This document shows positions 9,896-20,470 of a DNA stretch of 64,000 nt, piece after piece. The stretch spans positions 159,389 through 223,388 of the forward strand of contig MNCI01002172.1 in assembly GCA_015680685.1 (NCBI GenBank), read 5' to 3'. The translations under genes and the position numbers were made by a program. The first letter of the stretch is position 1; each line of letters starts with the position of its first letter. The notes under the pieces are model-generated. The model saw only the letters and a list, made by a program, of their open reading frames with translations, ran no database searches and was not told the DNA's origin. Source of the DNA: Gnetum montanum (lineage: Eukaryota; Streptophyta; Gnetopsida; Gnetales; Gnetaceae).

Positions 9896-12800
9896 TCATT
9901 TCAGTAATTTTTTAATTTTTTTCGTTTTAATGTTAGACGATGTTTCAACAGGTATGATCCGGTATTCAGCGTCCCCTTCACTGATTACATTAAACAGTAA
10001 TTTGACCCAAGGGACTTCTGATGGAATGTCTTTTGTGTTAGCGTTTTCAGATATTTCAGTGTCCGTAGAGAGCTCTATATTAGCTTCTACTTGAGGAGGC
10101 ACAGGCGTTTCTGTTTGAGGAGGCTTTTGTTCCATGTCGAAAGATTTACTTCTTACTGATGGTTGCGGATTCTCGTTATTTTGGCTAGGTTTTTCAAATT
10201 CGACTTCCGAGCCTTGGTCCGTGTCCATATGCGATGAGATAATAGGAGTAGCCGCTTCACCGTGTATGACGATTTCTCCGCCTTCATAAGGCAGGTGAAT
10301 TTCTTGATGTATGGGGGAAGAGACATCTCTTAGTTGGGCTAACCAGGGTCTTCCCAATATTAGGTTGAACCCCGGCATCTCATCCATTACTAGGAAATCG
10401 GCCGACGTTGGGAATTGATCTCCCACTATGAAGTCTAAGGTTATTGTGCCTTTCACCATTACGCGTGACCCACTGAATGATCTTAAACATGTAGTCGTGG
10501 TTGGTTTAAGTAGTTCAGTAAGTCCTAGTTGTTCAATGATGTGGCACAGCACAACGTTTGTCGCAGCTCCATCGTCTACATGGACCCTATGTATTTTAAA
10601 CCGGTTTATACAGATTGTTATCAACATGGGGGCTGTTGTTACCTCCTTCGTTTTCTTATCCACCTTGATGTTGTCATCATGAAAGCCTAGAGGTTTGGGA
10701 GTAGTCCCGTGAGGCGAGAACATCACCGCATGGATGGAGGGTTCGTTTGGGGGTAAGTCCTTGCTTACCGGGACTGACGTTAACATGCGCACTAGAGCTT
10801 CCCGATGTGTTTGAGATGTTAGGACTAAGTCATACAAGCTCAGTGAAGTGTTCTTTTGTTTTAATGCCTATGTGACTTGTGTCAAGGCGGCTCCGAATTT
10901 TTCACTGTTGGGGGTGTCTCTATCGGTGCTGACTGGATCCATCGGACCCAACAGTTTTATCTCTCGTTTTGTTGGCTTGTCATTTTTTGGAGCTGTCGTT
11001 TTAGATGATTCATGTTTTTCAGATGACTCACCTTCATTGCCTACGCTTGGTTGATCGTTAGACGATGACATGGGTACATAGTTGAGGGGAGTGGGCTTAG
11101 GTGGCCCCAAAGCTAGCCGTTGGCGCTCTTTCTCTAAGCGTTCTCGCGTAAGCCTATCTGCCAGGCGTTCTCATGTGTTACACGGAGATGGAGTTGGCCT
11201 CGGAGTCTGGGATTGCCCGGAAACCTTTACGACGCAAGGAGCAGGGCGGGGCTGCGGGTACGATTGGGCAGGAGTTTGCGCAGGTAGCCTGACGATGTAC
11301 GGGGTTGTTCTTGGCAGAGGCTGGGCCTCTTTCGTTGCAATGGCAGGTGGTACTCGGACTACGAAAGGGGTAGGCCGGGCTTGAGGGGTTGGCGTACCTG
11401 CGGGGTTAGCCGGAGGGATGTGCACTATGTATGGTTGTTGGCATGTCATGACGTTAGAGGTGGGTATGGTGGAGGGCACTCGGATTACGAATGGCCGCTG
11501 CGAGGGGTGAGGTGATTGAGGTGCAGAGTTAGCGGGAGGGATCTGAACCACGAATGGTTTGTTAGATGTTTCTTGTTTGTTTTCGGGATAGATGGTGTTA
11601 ATGCGGGGTGTGCTGGAGTCATCATCACAATAGATTGAGGTAATTACGTACGATGCCTCTTTAGCGTTCAAGGGGTCTTTATACACCCCCATGGTCTGGT
11701 TTTGTGGTTGGACGGGGTTAGCCCCGTCAAAAGTGATCTTGTCATCATCAATCATCCTCTGGATGTCCTGCTTCAGGGTGAAGCAGTAATCTGTTCCATG
11801 CCCGTTGCGTTGGTGATAGTCGTAGAAGCGATCCATCCTGACTCCTTTAGGCACGGGCGACTCATCCGGCATTGCCAGGCTTGGGTTCTGTATGAGTTGA
11901 CAGAACCGGTCATGTCTTTGGATAGCCGCCTGGGACAATTGCTTGTGTTGCATCAATCCAGCCTTTAAGAGTTGATCAAAGAGCTGGGATGGCTTCATCG
12001 GTAAAAGCGTGTACTGAGAGGGTTCCTTCCTCTCGAAGTTACGCGTACGGTTCATCGGGTTTTGTGGCGATGATTCTGGGGCTGTTGTGGGAGCGGGCTG
12101 ATAGTAGTTAGTGGGGGGGACGAGTGGTTTGTATTGATGTGTGGTGTTTGTTTGCTGTGCCCCCGCTATTGCTGCTATAGTTGCCTTGGCCTTTTCTTTG
12201 TCTTTTTTAGTGTGTTGGTTTCTGAAGGCCAGGTATGCAGGGTCGTTGCTGTTTTGAGCAGCTTCCTCTATGTTTTTGATTTGTTCAAATGCTTGATTCA
12301 GATCGCGCGCATTGAGGTAATACAGTTTGGACTTGAAGAAGTCATTAACAGCCCCTTTCAATATCGTGAGCAGATATGTTGGAGAGATTGGGTCGTGCAA
12401 CTCGTTGAGAGCTACGCTTCATCTCTGAATGAACTTCTGCACCGGTTCGAGCGGCGCTTGCTTGATCTGCATGAGGTTGTCCAGTGTTGCTTCGGGTTTC
12501 AAGTTATACTTGAACCTGGTCACAAACTGGAGTAGAAGATCGTCCAGGGAAAGGATGGAATTCCTGGGCAAGGCCAGGTACCAGTCGAGTGCCCTTCCTA
12601 CGAGGGACATGGGGAATACTCGTAGTATTGAGTGGGGCCATGCCTGAAGGAGTGCGCACTCTAATCTGAACGTGATGAGGTGGGCGTTGGGGTCTGTCTC
12701 CCTGTTATACTTAGTCAGCATTGGGAGGGGGACACCCTTGGGCAAAGTCAATGGCGGGACAGAGGAGCTGATAGGGTCATCATTGTAGAAATCTACTACT

Positions 12801-13984
12801 TTCAGCTCTCCATCAGCGACGGTTTTGAGACGCTTTACCTCATCTGTTAATTCCTGCATCAGTTTTTTAGCATCCGCCCAATCTTGGGCGCTCAGTGAAG
12901 CTACAGGCTGGGGGTGCGGAGCTGCATACCAGCTAGATTGCTAGGTCATGGGTTGAAAAGCCGAAGTCTGGGTGATCGGCGGTTGTGCCTGTGGGTAGTT
13001 AACGGCGGGCGGTGCTAAGGCTGAGATGTTAAAAGGAAAATGTTGTGGTGGTTGTTGCTGCAGCTGGGGCTGTGCTTGAGGAGCATTAATCAGGGGGATT
13101 GCATGGGGCGGGACGTGGTGATGGGGAATTTGATGTGATGACGCCCCCCTTGCTGGCCACTGTCCTGCTACGTTGTATGCGGGGACTCCCTATTGGGCTG
13201 GGGCTACTTGGGGAGCTGTATGCGTCTGGATATGGGGTATGAAGTGAGCTGATGTAGACGCGGGGATCACATGCGGCATCCCAATTACGCGAGGTGGGAA
13301 CATGGGTCCCATGCCATCATGAGGAGGCAGTGCTTGTGAGGATGGGCCCGCAGCTGCATTAGGGGTGACTGTTAGAGGGAAGGTGTGAGGTTGGGGATCG
13401 CTCGGGAGCGGAATGTGTACGAGTGCTGGTGTTTCCGGTAGTGGCATTTGATCCTGGGTGAATCTAGGGCGTTGTACGGGCAAGACTTCCCCTGTCCCGG
13501 GATGGAAAATGGGGTTCATCTGTGCTTGGGGGCTCAAGGTGTGGTATGAGTCTCCCTGCTCAGATTGGGCAGCGAACTCATCTTCTTCCTCAGGCTGAGG
13601 CTCTAGCGCGGGTTGGTCCAATGACTGGCTCCTGTGCAGAAGGAGCTGAGTAAAGAGCTCCGAGAATTGTTCTGGAACGGGGATTACGTCATATGGGGAA
13701 GTGATGAACTCGTGTCCTCCCCTGTAAAAGAGTTCAAATTGTCTCTTTACTTCCATTTCAGCCTGATCCACTGCCAGGCTGGCTTGTATCTTAATGCAGA
13801 TGAAGTTATACTCGTCTTGGGTTATAACGTTAGCGGCTGGATCTCTCCCTTGTAACCTCAAAGACCGACGGGGCCTCATTGTGGATTTCCCTCCCAAATG
13901 TGGTGTGATAAACTGCTGGGCAGCCATGGTGTCTAAGATGTTAATGTTCTGGGTAGTGGCAGCAGTGGTATTTACGGGATTCAT
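9896..13984 (-). pseudogene. Element I gag-protease polyprotein
   Basis: This would encode the particle protein and the aspartic protease. I start it at the ATG 13,984, the first one after the PBS in the frame shared by all parts. A Pro/Gln-rich N-terminal part (13,984-12,860) is followed by the capsid-type Retrotrans_gag region (12,859-12,300; RALDWYLALP), a zinc knuckle near 11,810 and a protease with VDDGAATNV near 10,560 in place of the usual D-S/T-G. The first knuckle Cys is Tyr (RFYDYH, against the usual RFCxYH). The frame never shifts over 4.1 kb but has stops at 13,190 (TAG), 12,941 (TAG), 12,419 (TGA), 11,171 (TGA) and 10,868 (TAG). It ends at TGA 9,896; RT begins 5.2 kb further on. 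Confidence 0.88.
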
Positions 13985-14266
13985 GATGATAGATCGTGTA
14001 TGTAAAACGGTTTGAGTGTATGTGGTCGGCGTAGACGAATCTATAGCGTAAGTGTGCAGCGTAGATGCGGGTCTGCAGGCAGCGTAGATGCTAAGTGTGC
14101 AGCGTAGACGCCGGTCTGCGGGCAGCGTAGACGCTGGGGTAAGTGCAGCATAGACATTGGAAGGTTGAGAGCGCAGACGCTGAGAGCCGAGGGTTTGAAC
14201 AGGGCAGCGAAAACGCTGATGAGCGTAGATGCTGAGGAGTGTACAGTCAATTTTTTTAAGCGGAGG

Positions 14267-14283
14267 CCCTCCTTCTAGCGCCA
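14267..14283 (-). other. Primer binding site of element I
   Basis: The minus strand reads TGGCGCTAGAAGGAGGG, starting five bases inside the LTR end (...GATACA). Plant gypsy PBSs begin with TGG because tRNAs end in CCA. I do not assign the tRNA. Confidence 0.7.
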
Positions 14284-14288
14284 ATTTC

Positions 14289-15561
14289 TGTATCGCCTGA
14301 AATCGCAGGTCCCCGGCTGGAAGGAGAAACAGAGATTGTGGGATCGCAGGACGAGCACAGATGACCCAACCTTCGCCTAAGGGCGAGCTGGAATGCATGA
14401 AGGTAGAGTACCTTGGGTGGTCCACATGCAGATCAGACAAGGATTTCCCCGAGCATCACCGAAGTGTTATACGCTGGGTTATGCGTAAACAGTGTAGCGG
14501 GCGTAACACAGAGCGAACAGCGAAAACAGGGCGTAAACAAAATGTAGATGGCGTAATAGCGTAAACAGCGTAAACTGATATACGCAGCGTAAACTAAGCG
14601 TAAACCTGAACACAGCGTAAACAGGGCGTAAACTAGGCGTAAAGTGTAAACAGGGCGTAAACTAGGCGTAAAACGTAAATAGACGTAAATAGGGCGTAAA
14701 GCGTAAACGGGCGTAAACAAGGCGTAAACGGCGTAATCAGAGCGTAAATGTAAACGAGCGTAAGCAGAAACACATGCAAGAAGTCAGCGTAAACTGTAAG
14801 TTGGAAACTGTAAACTGTATTATGAAGTGGAAATGTAGTGCACCAGTCTAATGCAGTTGTGGCTGAACACAAGGCGGACGTAAAGCCCCGGTGGGTGCAG
14901 GGATGCGGCTAGTTCGCATGGTAGGCGGAGTGTAGAGACTGTGCTCGGCGTACAGAACTTCCAGCGTAAGCATAAGACGTTTTGGTTTGCAGCGTAATTA
15001 CTCTGGGGTCTGCTCTGGTAAATTTTTGCTGACCCTTGAATGCGCGGAAAACTAGGCTTTTATAGGTGGGGTTTTACCGGGAAAATCGGGTTGGGAGACA
15101 CGTGGCGTGTTGACCGGGTGCGTACAATTTAGAAATATGGTATACGCTGGGCGTATACGCTACATCAGGCCAGCGTATACGCTGGGCATATACGCTGGAC
15201 TTGCTAGGCGTGTGAACTTTGGTGGACGCTGGGGCGTATCCGCTAATGGACGCTGGCGTATACGCTGATGGATGTTGGCGTATATGCTGGGCGTATACAC
15301 TGATGGATGTCGACTTGCTTCAATTCTTGCTCCTGTTGCACCTGCTGAGCGTACATGTGAGGCGTGTATGCTGGGCGTCGAGTGTATACGTTGGGCGTAC
15401 ACGCTGGGCGTAGACGCTGGCACAACACTTGGTAAAAACCAAGTGTTTCGATCCTCAAAATTGCCATGTGTGACTTCAAATGTAGCCAAAGTCGTCTGAG
15501 GGTCATGGGGACCTGCTTCTTGCTGGACAAGTGCCAAACTCGAAATTTTTGTGGTGTTTCA
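14289..15561 (-). repeat. 5' LTR of element I
   Basis: On the minus strand it begins TGAAACACC at 15,561 and ends GCGATACA at 14,289, next to the PBS, for 1,273 bases. A TATA box lies inside it. The right border is fixed by homology of the flank (15,562 on) with gag-PR linkers of elements III and VIII. The other LTR is outside the window, so the ends rest on the TG..CA rule, the PBS and the flank. Confidence 0.7.
15057..15064 (-). promoter_or_regulatory. TATA box of the element I LTR
   Basis: The minus strand reads TATAAAAG inside the LTR, so transcription would start near 15,030 and run toward the PBS. It resembles the TATAAAAAGG of the antisense gene, which is also preceded by GCG-rich motifs. 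Confidence 0.6.
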
Positions 15562-16695
15562 CTCCCTACTCAACCATAGTAATGCAATGCCACAAGGGTT
15601 GTAAATCCTTAACCCACTGTTGGTTCTAACAACCATATGAAGAAAAGACCTTTCTTTAGAGCCAACAGTCCAACTAAGCCCTTACAACCACAAGTGGTTG
15701 AACCTCTGAATGCCTCCCCATCAAATAAGGCTTCAGAGCTCCCTTCGAACCAAACACCAAGCTCAACGCATACGGTTGGACTAGATCAAGGTTGGCCACC
15801 TTCACAGGAAATTCTATGATCTTGGAAGCCCTCTAATCTATTTCCAAATCGCTGGGAATGAGCCATGCAAAGCTCTTCTGGATTCAGGTTCCGAAGTCAA
15901 CTTAATATCACAAGAAATGTACAAAGCCTGGAACCTACCTCCATTAAGGAAGAGCAATATTCGCCTAGAGCTGGCTAACCAGTCCATCACTGTTCCCTTG
16001 GGACTGGTGGAGGACATCATCACCACTGTGTGTGGGTGGTCGTACCCAGCTGATTTCGTAGTGATATAAGTGAATAACGGTAAAGGGGACTTCCCAATAA
16101 TAATGGGAAGGGCATGGCTAAGTACTATAGATGCATGCCTATTAATCCACGATCTTTCCCTGGAAATATCTAAGGAGAACACTTTTGGAAAGATTGAGAA
16201 GAAAAAGGTTCCATGCATAGCATACAGTGATACAGGGTGCAATTGCATGCAGAGATCATGGGTTGTGCAAAGTTTAGCATTACCTGCATGCAACCGATGT
16301 GCACAAGATATTAACATAAAAAGTGCCTGTATGCAGCAGCCACACGACAAGAAGAAGCCTAGTGGCTGATAGCTGATCAAGAGAGCAACTCACTAACGTG
16401 CATGGAACTAACTGAGGGAATAACTTGCACTTACATTGAAAACATAGATGCACTAGAGCAAGTCCGCTACCAACTTCTAAGCCTTAACCTTGAAAACATC
16501 AACTGTGGGAAGTTGGAAATTCCTAAAAAATTCAAACAAGAGCCTTGATAAGAGAATATTAGTCAATTTGCAAGAGACCAAACCCTTCCATGAATTTAGA
16601 ACGGTCAATGCACATAATACCTCTGAGAAGGGACGACCCTACTCACTATTTCAGATCTCTTCCTTCCAACTCAGTCATGGGCGACACCTTTGCTA
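15562..16695 (+). pseudogene. Element II gag-protease remnant fused to the integrase tail
   Basis: The protease core reads ALLDSGSEVNLIS near 15,873-15,911, with the DSG active-site triad, followed by LELANQSITVPLG and PIIMGRAWLSTIDA. Further on come the Cys-containing CNRCAQDI segment and a jump to ILVNLQETKPFHEF, which belongs to the pol C-terminus. The frame is broken by stops (TAA near 16,067, TGA near 16,368) and at least one shift. It cannot make a replication enzyme. Confidence 0.75.
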
Positions 16696-18624
16696 ACCAT
16701 TTGAGGCCCTCAGCTCCTTTTTAATTTTTTTTTACACATTTTTGTTTTACACATTTTTGTTTTACAAATTTCCTTAACTTTTCTTGTTTTTGTTTTGCAA
16801 CATCGTTTATACTTTTTCATTTCTTTGTGTGACTATTTGTTTTGTTTGTTTTTGTTTTTTTTTTTTTGTCTTTGTTTGTTGTTTTGATTTTGTTAGATTT
16901 GTCACCTAATAAGTGCTCCTGATGGTGGTATGAACTGTATTCTATTGATTGCTAATGTTTGGTTTTTACCTTTGAGTTATAATGTTGATACTAAGGTATG
17001 GTTCTTTTGATATAACAGGCAATGAGTCCACGTCATCCATGCATCCATAAATTTTTATGGTCTCTCTTGGCTTGGAACTGTACAATCCCTTTCTTTAATA
17101 ATAAAACTATTAACAAATTGGTGATTGGGCATTTCTCAAACTAAGAAAGGACTCAAGGACTAAAAAGGGTATGACTTTAAAGGGATTTGATACATTTGTG
17201 CTAGCTATTCTCTTGGGTGCTTGGATGTTTTCTTCTTCAGTTTTCCTTACCATTCTAACGTTGCTTCATTACTGGGAAGCTAAGCCAACAAAAATAAGTC
17301 TTTGCATGGTGTGGTTCTCATGCAAAAAAAAAAACACAATGAGAATTCAAAACACACCCCTTAGAAAAAATAATCATCTGGGCTACAAGCACTAGTTATG
17401 GAACTAAACAAACATGTTCCCTCTAACTAAGGCCCTTTCTCACTTCCTATTTTTCCCTTTCTCGTTTCCTTGGAATGGTGGTGACTTTTTGGTGGAAGCA
17501 TTCTTGTTACTACAAGTGGATGGATTGGCCAAGTGTATTAATGTGAAGTCACTGGATGTGAATTGTTTGAGGCTGGATTTGGAATGAGATCCACTCAGTC
17601 ACATTAACCATACATCCACAAGGGGTTATACACCACCTTGTTCTTGGGACTCCATTCCACTCTCTTTTCCTCATCATTCTTTCTCCATTTTCCACCTCAT
17701 TGCCAGTTGTATCAGTACTCTATATTTTGGTTGATGCATTGTTTTCTTTTTGGTGAATTCTTGTGGTTAAGACTTTAACTCTTACTTCCAAATGACATTT
17801 TCAGAGCTTACGGACTCTTTGAATGTGGGATTGTTAAGGCATCAAGGGCATGAGCCTGCTTTGGGGAGGACCCACTGGCATTCCTATTTGGTGCACCAGT
17901 TAACTTCTTTCCCTTAAACATTTGCGCAATCAACATTTTTTTTGTTCATTCCCATCTCTAACATCCATTTTATTGACGTTGCCGTTGTTTCTTTTTCTCC
18001 ATCTTTCTTATTCCTTATCTTTTTCCATTCTATCACTACCGAAGGATCTCTCTTAGTCATGGGGGCCCTGGTCCAATTTTTTCAATTTTCCTAACCCCTA
18101 CACCTTGGGTAGTCACCAGTGTTATATCTGTAGAATCTGTATTAGACATATCACAACTCAACCAATGGATCATACACTGAGGCAAGGTATCAACTGTATT
18201 GTCATTTACTTATCCTTGCTCATATGTGACTATGTTGTGTGCAGATGGCAATCATACAGCAATGGACTGGACCTGGAGGAAACACTCAAGATGGACTGGT
18301 TCTGGAATAGTTATGCAAGGAACAAGACTAATGGCATGGTTATAGATAGACAATGGAAGGCACAATCTTGGCGTAGACAGCAACACGTCTTCTTCTTTTC
18401 TCTCTCTCTCTCTTCTCTCTCAGCTGCCAAATAAGGCTAGATGTTAATTGTGTATAGTGTTCATTCTTATAGTCATGAACACTAATATTTTCATGTATTG
18501 TAATGATTGATCCGTTCACACGTCATCCCATTCACCATTAGTTGTCATTCAAGTCAATAATCCCATACCTTACCAATATTTTGTAAGGAACTTGAGGATG
18601 AGTTTTCATTCAATCATGGGGGTA
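16696..18624 (+). other. Element II 3' non-coding tail with polypurine tract
   Basis: T-rich sequence with TTTTTGTTTTAC repeats leads into about 1.9 kb shared with elements III (28,730-30,685) and VIII (61,705-63,642). It ends in ATCATGGGGGTA (18,613-18,624), the polypurine tract, directly before the LTR. No env-like frame is visible. A short ATG frame after a GTGTGCAG acceptor-like site occurs near 18,246. Confidence 0.7.
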
Positions 18625-19176
18625 TGATGAGCCATGATATCGCATACGCAATANNNNNNNNNNNNNNNNNNNNNNNNNNNNNNNNNNNNNNNNNNNNNNN
18701 NNNNNNNNNNNNNNNNNNATCTTTCTCAACCTTCAACCCCCTTAGTTAAATACACTTAGTACGACCGCTTCGAGCATGTGTGTAGCACTTGGTAACCCAA
18801 TAACGATTAGCGTTTTGTAATCCCAACAGCGTTGCACTAGTTTAGGATGTGTACGACAAGTGGGAATGGATACTGGTGTTAGGAACATTTAGAAACTAGT
18901 TAATGAATAGTTAATGTAAGTTAGTCACTTATTTCTCTCTCCCTTTCCTTTATTAGCAGAAGACATAAAAAGACAAAAAGCTATAAAAATCATATACTTC
19001 GAGCGTACTTAACCATACAACCGTGACAATACAAGTAAGTTTGGGAAGACAATGATTGATTAACCTTGAGTGTTCTATTAAGGCGCGTAAGCACTTAGTC
19101 CTTGGAGTTCGACCGAATCATGCGTGAAACGCTCGTATTCGTATGGTTGAGTGTAGGGGTACCTCGCCACTCATCA
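18625..19176 (+). repeat. Element II 3' LTR, containing an assembly gap
   Basis: It begins TGATGAGCC after the polypurine tract and ends CCACTCATCA, like the LTRs at 24,451 and 30,686. 65 Ns sit in the U3/R part. The homologous stretch in element III is about 300 bases, so the gap length is probably a placeholder. The segment after the gap aligns well with the other LTRs. Confidence 0.8.
18654..18718. other. Assembly gap (65 N)
   Basis: A run of N within the 3' LTR of element II, directly after the palindromic CGATATCGC-type sequence. The hairpin-prone repeat is a likely reason for the failed join. Confidence 0.98.
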
Positions 19177-20253
19177 GTAACCCTAGACAATAGTCCTTAG
19201 TAGTGCGATGACTCCAAACTAAGTATCCTAAGATACCATGTTGATATTCTTCTGCACATACTCTTTCATTCTATTGTACACAGCCTCATTTTTTACAAGT
19301 GCCCATTTACATTATTCAAAAAATATATGTCATGTTACGATTGTGAAACAAAATACTAGAACAAGATAACCTAAAAGCATTATAAGCGCATAATAAAGGT
19401 GACATTGTAAGGGCATGGCATTTTTGTTAATTACAGATCCAAATCAGTAAGTTTGGAAAGAGAGAATAACATGATGTTGTCGTCACGATGATGTAAGTGC
19501 AATATGGCCAATAGGATAGGAAACTCTGTCAGGCAGAATTTTACATCACCAGGAGATGGATAGGATCCTGGGTTAACCAGGAGAATAGTTATGTTTTTTT
19601 TTTCTTTGATTTTCTTTTGTTTCAGGTATGCAGGCAGTGCATGAGCAAGGTAGTCTCTCTGCGCAGCACGTGCATCAGAGGCTTTCTCTCACTGCTGCCT
19701 GCCCATTGGCAATGCACAATGCACGCAGTAGTAGAAAATAATAGAAAATTCATAGGCAATGGTCTCTTTATTTTCTGGACAGTAGCATGAAGGTGTGTGG
19801 CACGTTGCGGTGGTCCTCCCAGCAACTATGGCGACCTTGTTTCCTCTCTCATGGGCTATTGCAACGAACTAGTAGCAACAACACAGATTCCTGCCAATGG
19901 CAAGCCATACGATGGTGGAGCCTTTCTTCTCCCCAAGGATCTCACTCGGTGGTGCGAAATCCAACTTCTCCTTCGTCCTTCTTCAAGTGGTGGTCACAGT
20001 CTTCTTGTTCAACAGAGGATACCAGCGACAGTGTTCTTGGCGACGCACAAGGTTGATGCAACGACTAAATTAGGAAAAATTCATTTCTTTACTTATTGTA
20101 TTAAAAATAATTATTTAATTTTAATTTCATATTTCTTTTAGTTGATTATTTACAAAAATCCACATAGCCCTCTCCAACTGAGATTATTCTTGGGTTTTCG
20201 TACCCATACGAGAGGCACCCTAGGTAATAGTCTCCTAAAACGAGTTTTCTTTT
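19177..20253. other. AT-rich flank, no supported gene
   Basis: After the LTR of element II there is no clear coding signal. A 114-codon plus-strand frame at 19,797-20,141 has ordinary-looking composition but matches nothing I know, and it overlaps another open frame of similar length. I leave it unannotated. Confidence 0.4.
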
Positions 20254-20470
20254 CTAGTGTTGGTGCGACCAAAATTCATGCATCAACACTACATTGATAA
20301 GATGCAATGATCCACCACCTGGAAGAATGTACTTGTTCTTGGCCACCATATTACCTACTAATTCATGAAGGCTTCTTATCCAATAATCTAACGTTGGAAT
20401 AATGATATCAGAGGCATAATCATTGATTTTATAGCTCATCCAGTACCAAGATGGAACAACATTAGAGTTT
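20254..20470 (-). pseudogene. Possible tryptophan-aminotransferase-related/alliinase exon remnant
   Basis: The minus-strand translation contains VVPSWYWMSY, then WIRSLHELVGN, then a PGGGSLHLINVVLM stretch. In the plant TAA1/TAR and alliinase family the start of the aminotransferase fold has the pattern V-P-G/S-W-x-x-M-S-Y ... I-R-x-L-H-x-x-V-G-N ... V-G-x-G-S-x-x-L, and the order and spacing agree. Only this piece of the enzyme (which in TAA1 makes indole-3-pyruvate) was found, and no catalytic lysine region. Upstream on the same strand (21,320-20,880) two more open pieces, such as GVASSFPGNAAIGVFEEV, were not recognised. Confidence 0.4.

Larger units (their letters stand above)
14040..15420. 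repeat. GCGTA-based arrays in the LTR and leader of element I
   Basis: Three blocks occur. 15,130-15,420 has GCGTATACGCTGG units around the palindrome GCGTATACGC. 14,500-14,770 has dense GCGTAAAC units spaced 8-20 bases apart. 14,040-14,250, in the leader beyond the PBS, has GCGTAGACGCTGG units. Minus-strand translations through them are low-complexity Tyr/Leu/Thr strings and not genes. Confidence 0.85.
1..15561 (-). mobile_element. Element I: Tat-like Ty3/gypsy retrotransposon, 3' end outside window
   Basis: On the minus strand the order is LTR (15,561-14,289), PBS, gag-protease, a 5.2 kb interruption, RT-RNase H-second RNase H-integrase, then a repeat-rich 3' region that leaves the window. 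A second retrovirus-like RNase H between the normal RNase H and integrase, and tandem repeats 3' of integrase, are known traits of the Tat branch (Ogre, Retand), so I place it there. The right border is set because the sequence from 15,562 aligns with the gag-PR linker of elements III and VIII: element I inserted into element II. Gag-PR and pol share one reading frame (codon positions agree modulo 3) and are broken only by stops. The 3' LTR and the left target duplication are not visible. Confidence 0.85.
15562..19176 (+). mobile_element. Element II: Athila-like Ty3/gypsy copy, left part cut off by element I, pol deleted
   Basis: It aligns with element VIII from the gag-PR linker (VIII 57,790) through protease, then jumps near 16,544 to the C-terminal integrase tail (VIII about 61,550), and goes on through the 1.9 kb 3' tail to a 3' LTR. 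All of RT, RNase H and the integrase core are missing. Its left half lies beyond element I, outside the window. Confidence 0.8.

Noticed and set aside
10428-10682. Plus-strand frames overlapping gag-PR (also 11,082-11,384 and 12,134-12,535) as further antisense genes
   Set aside because: Mirror frames of the well-supported gag-PR polyprotein, with no splice pattern or composition of their own.
14433-14872. Minus-strand frames rich in VYALF, YIYLRFTP and similar words as membrane proteins
   Set aside because: They are translations of the GCGTAAAC repeat array within the LTR; low complexity, no start context and not conserved as protein.
19797-20141. 114-codon plus-strand frame as a host gene
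   Set aside because: No recognised motif, a competing overlapping frame of 89 codons, and no supporting splice or promoter signals.
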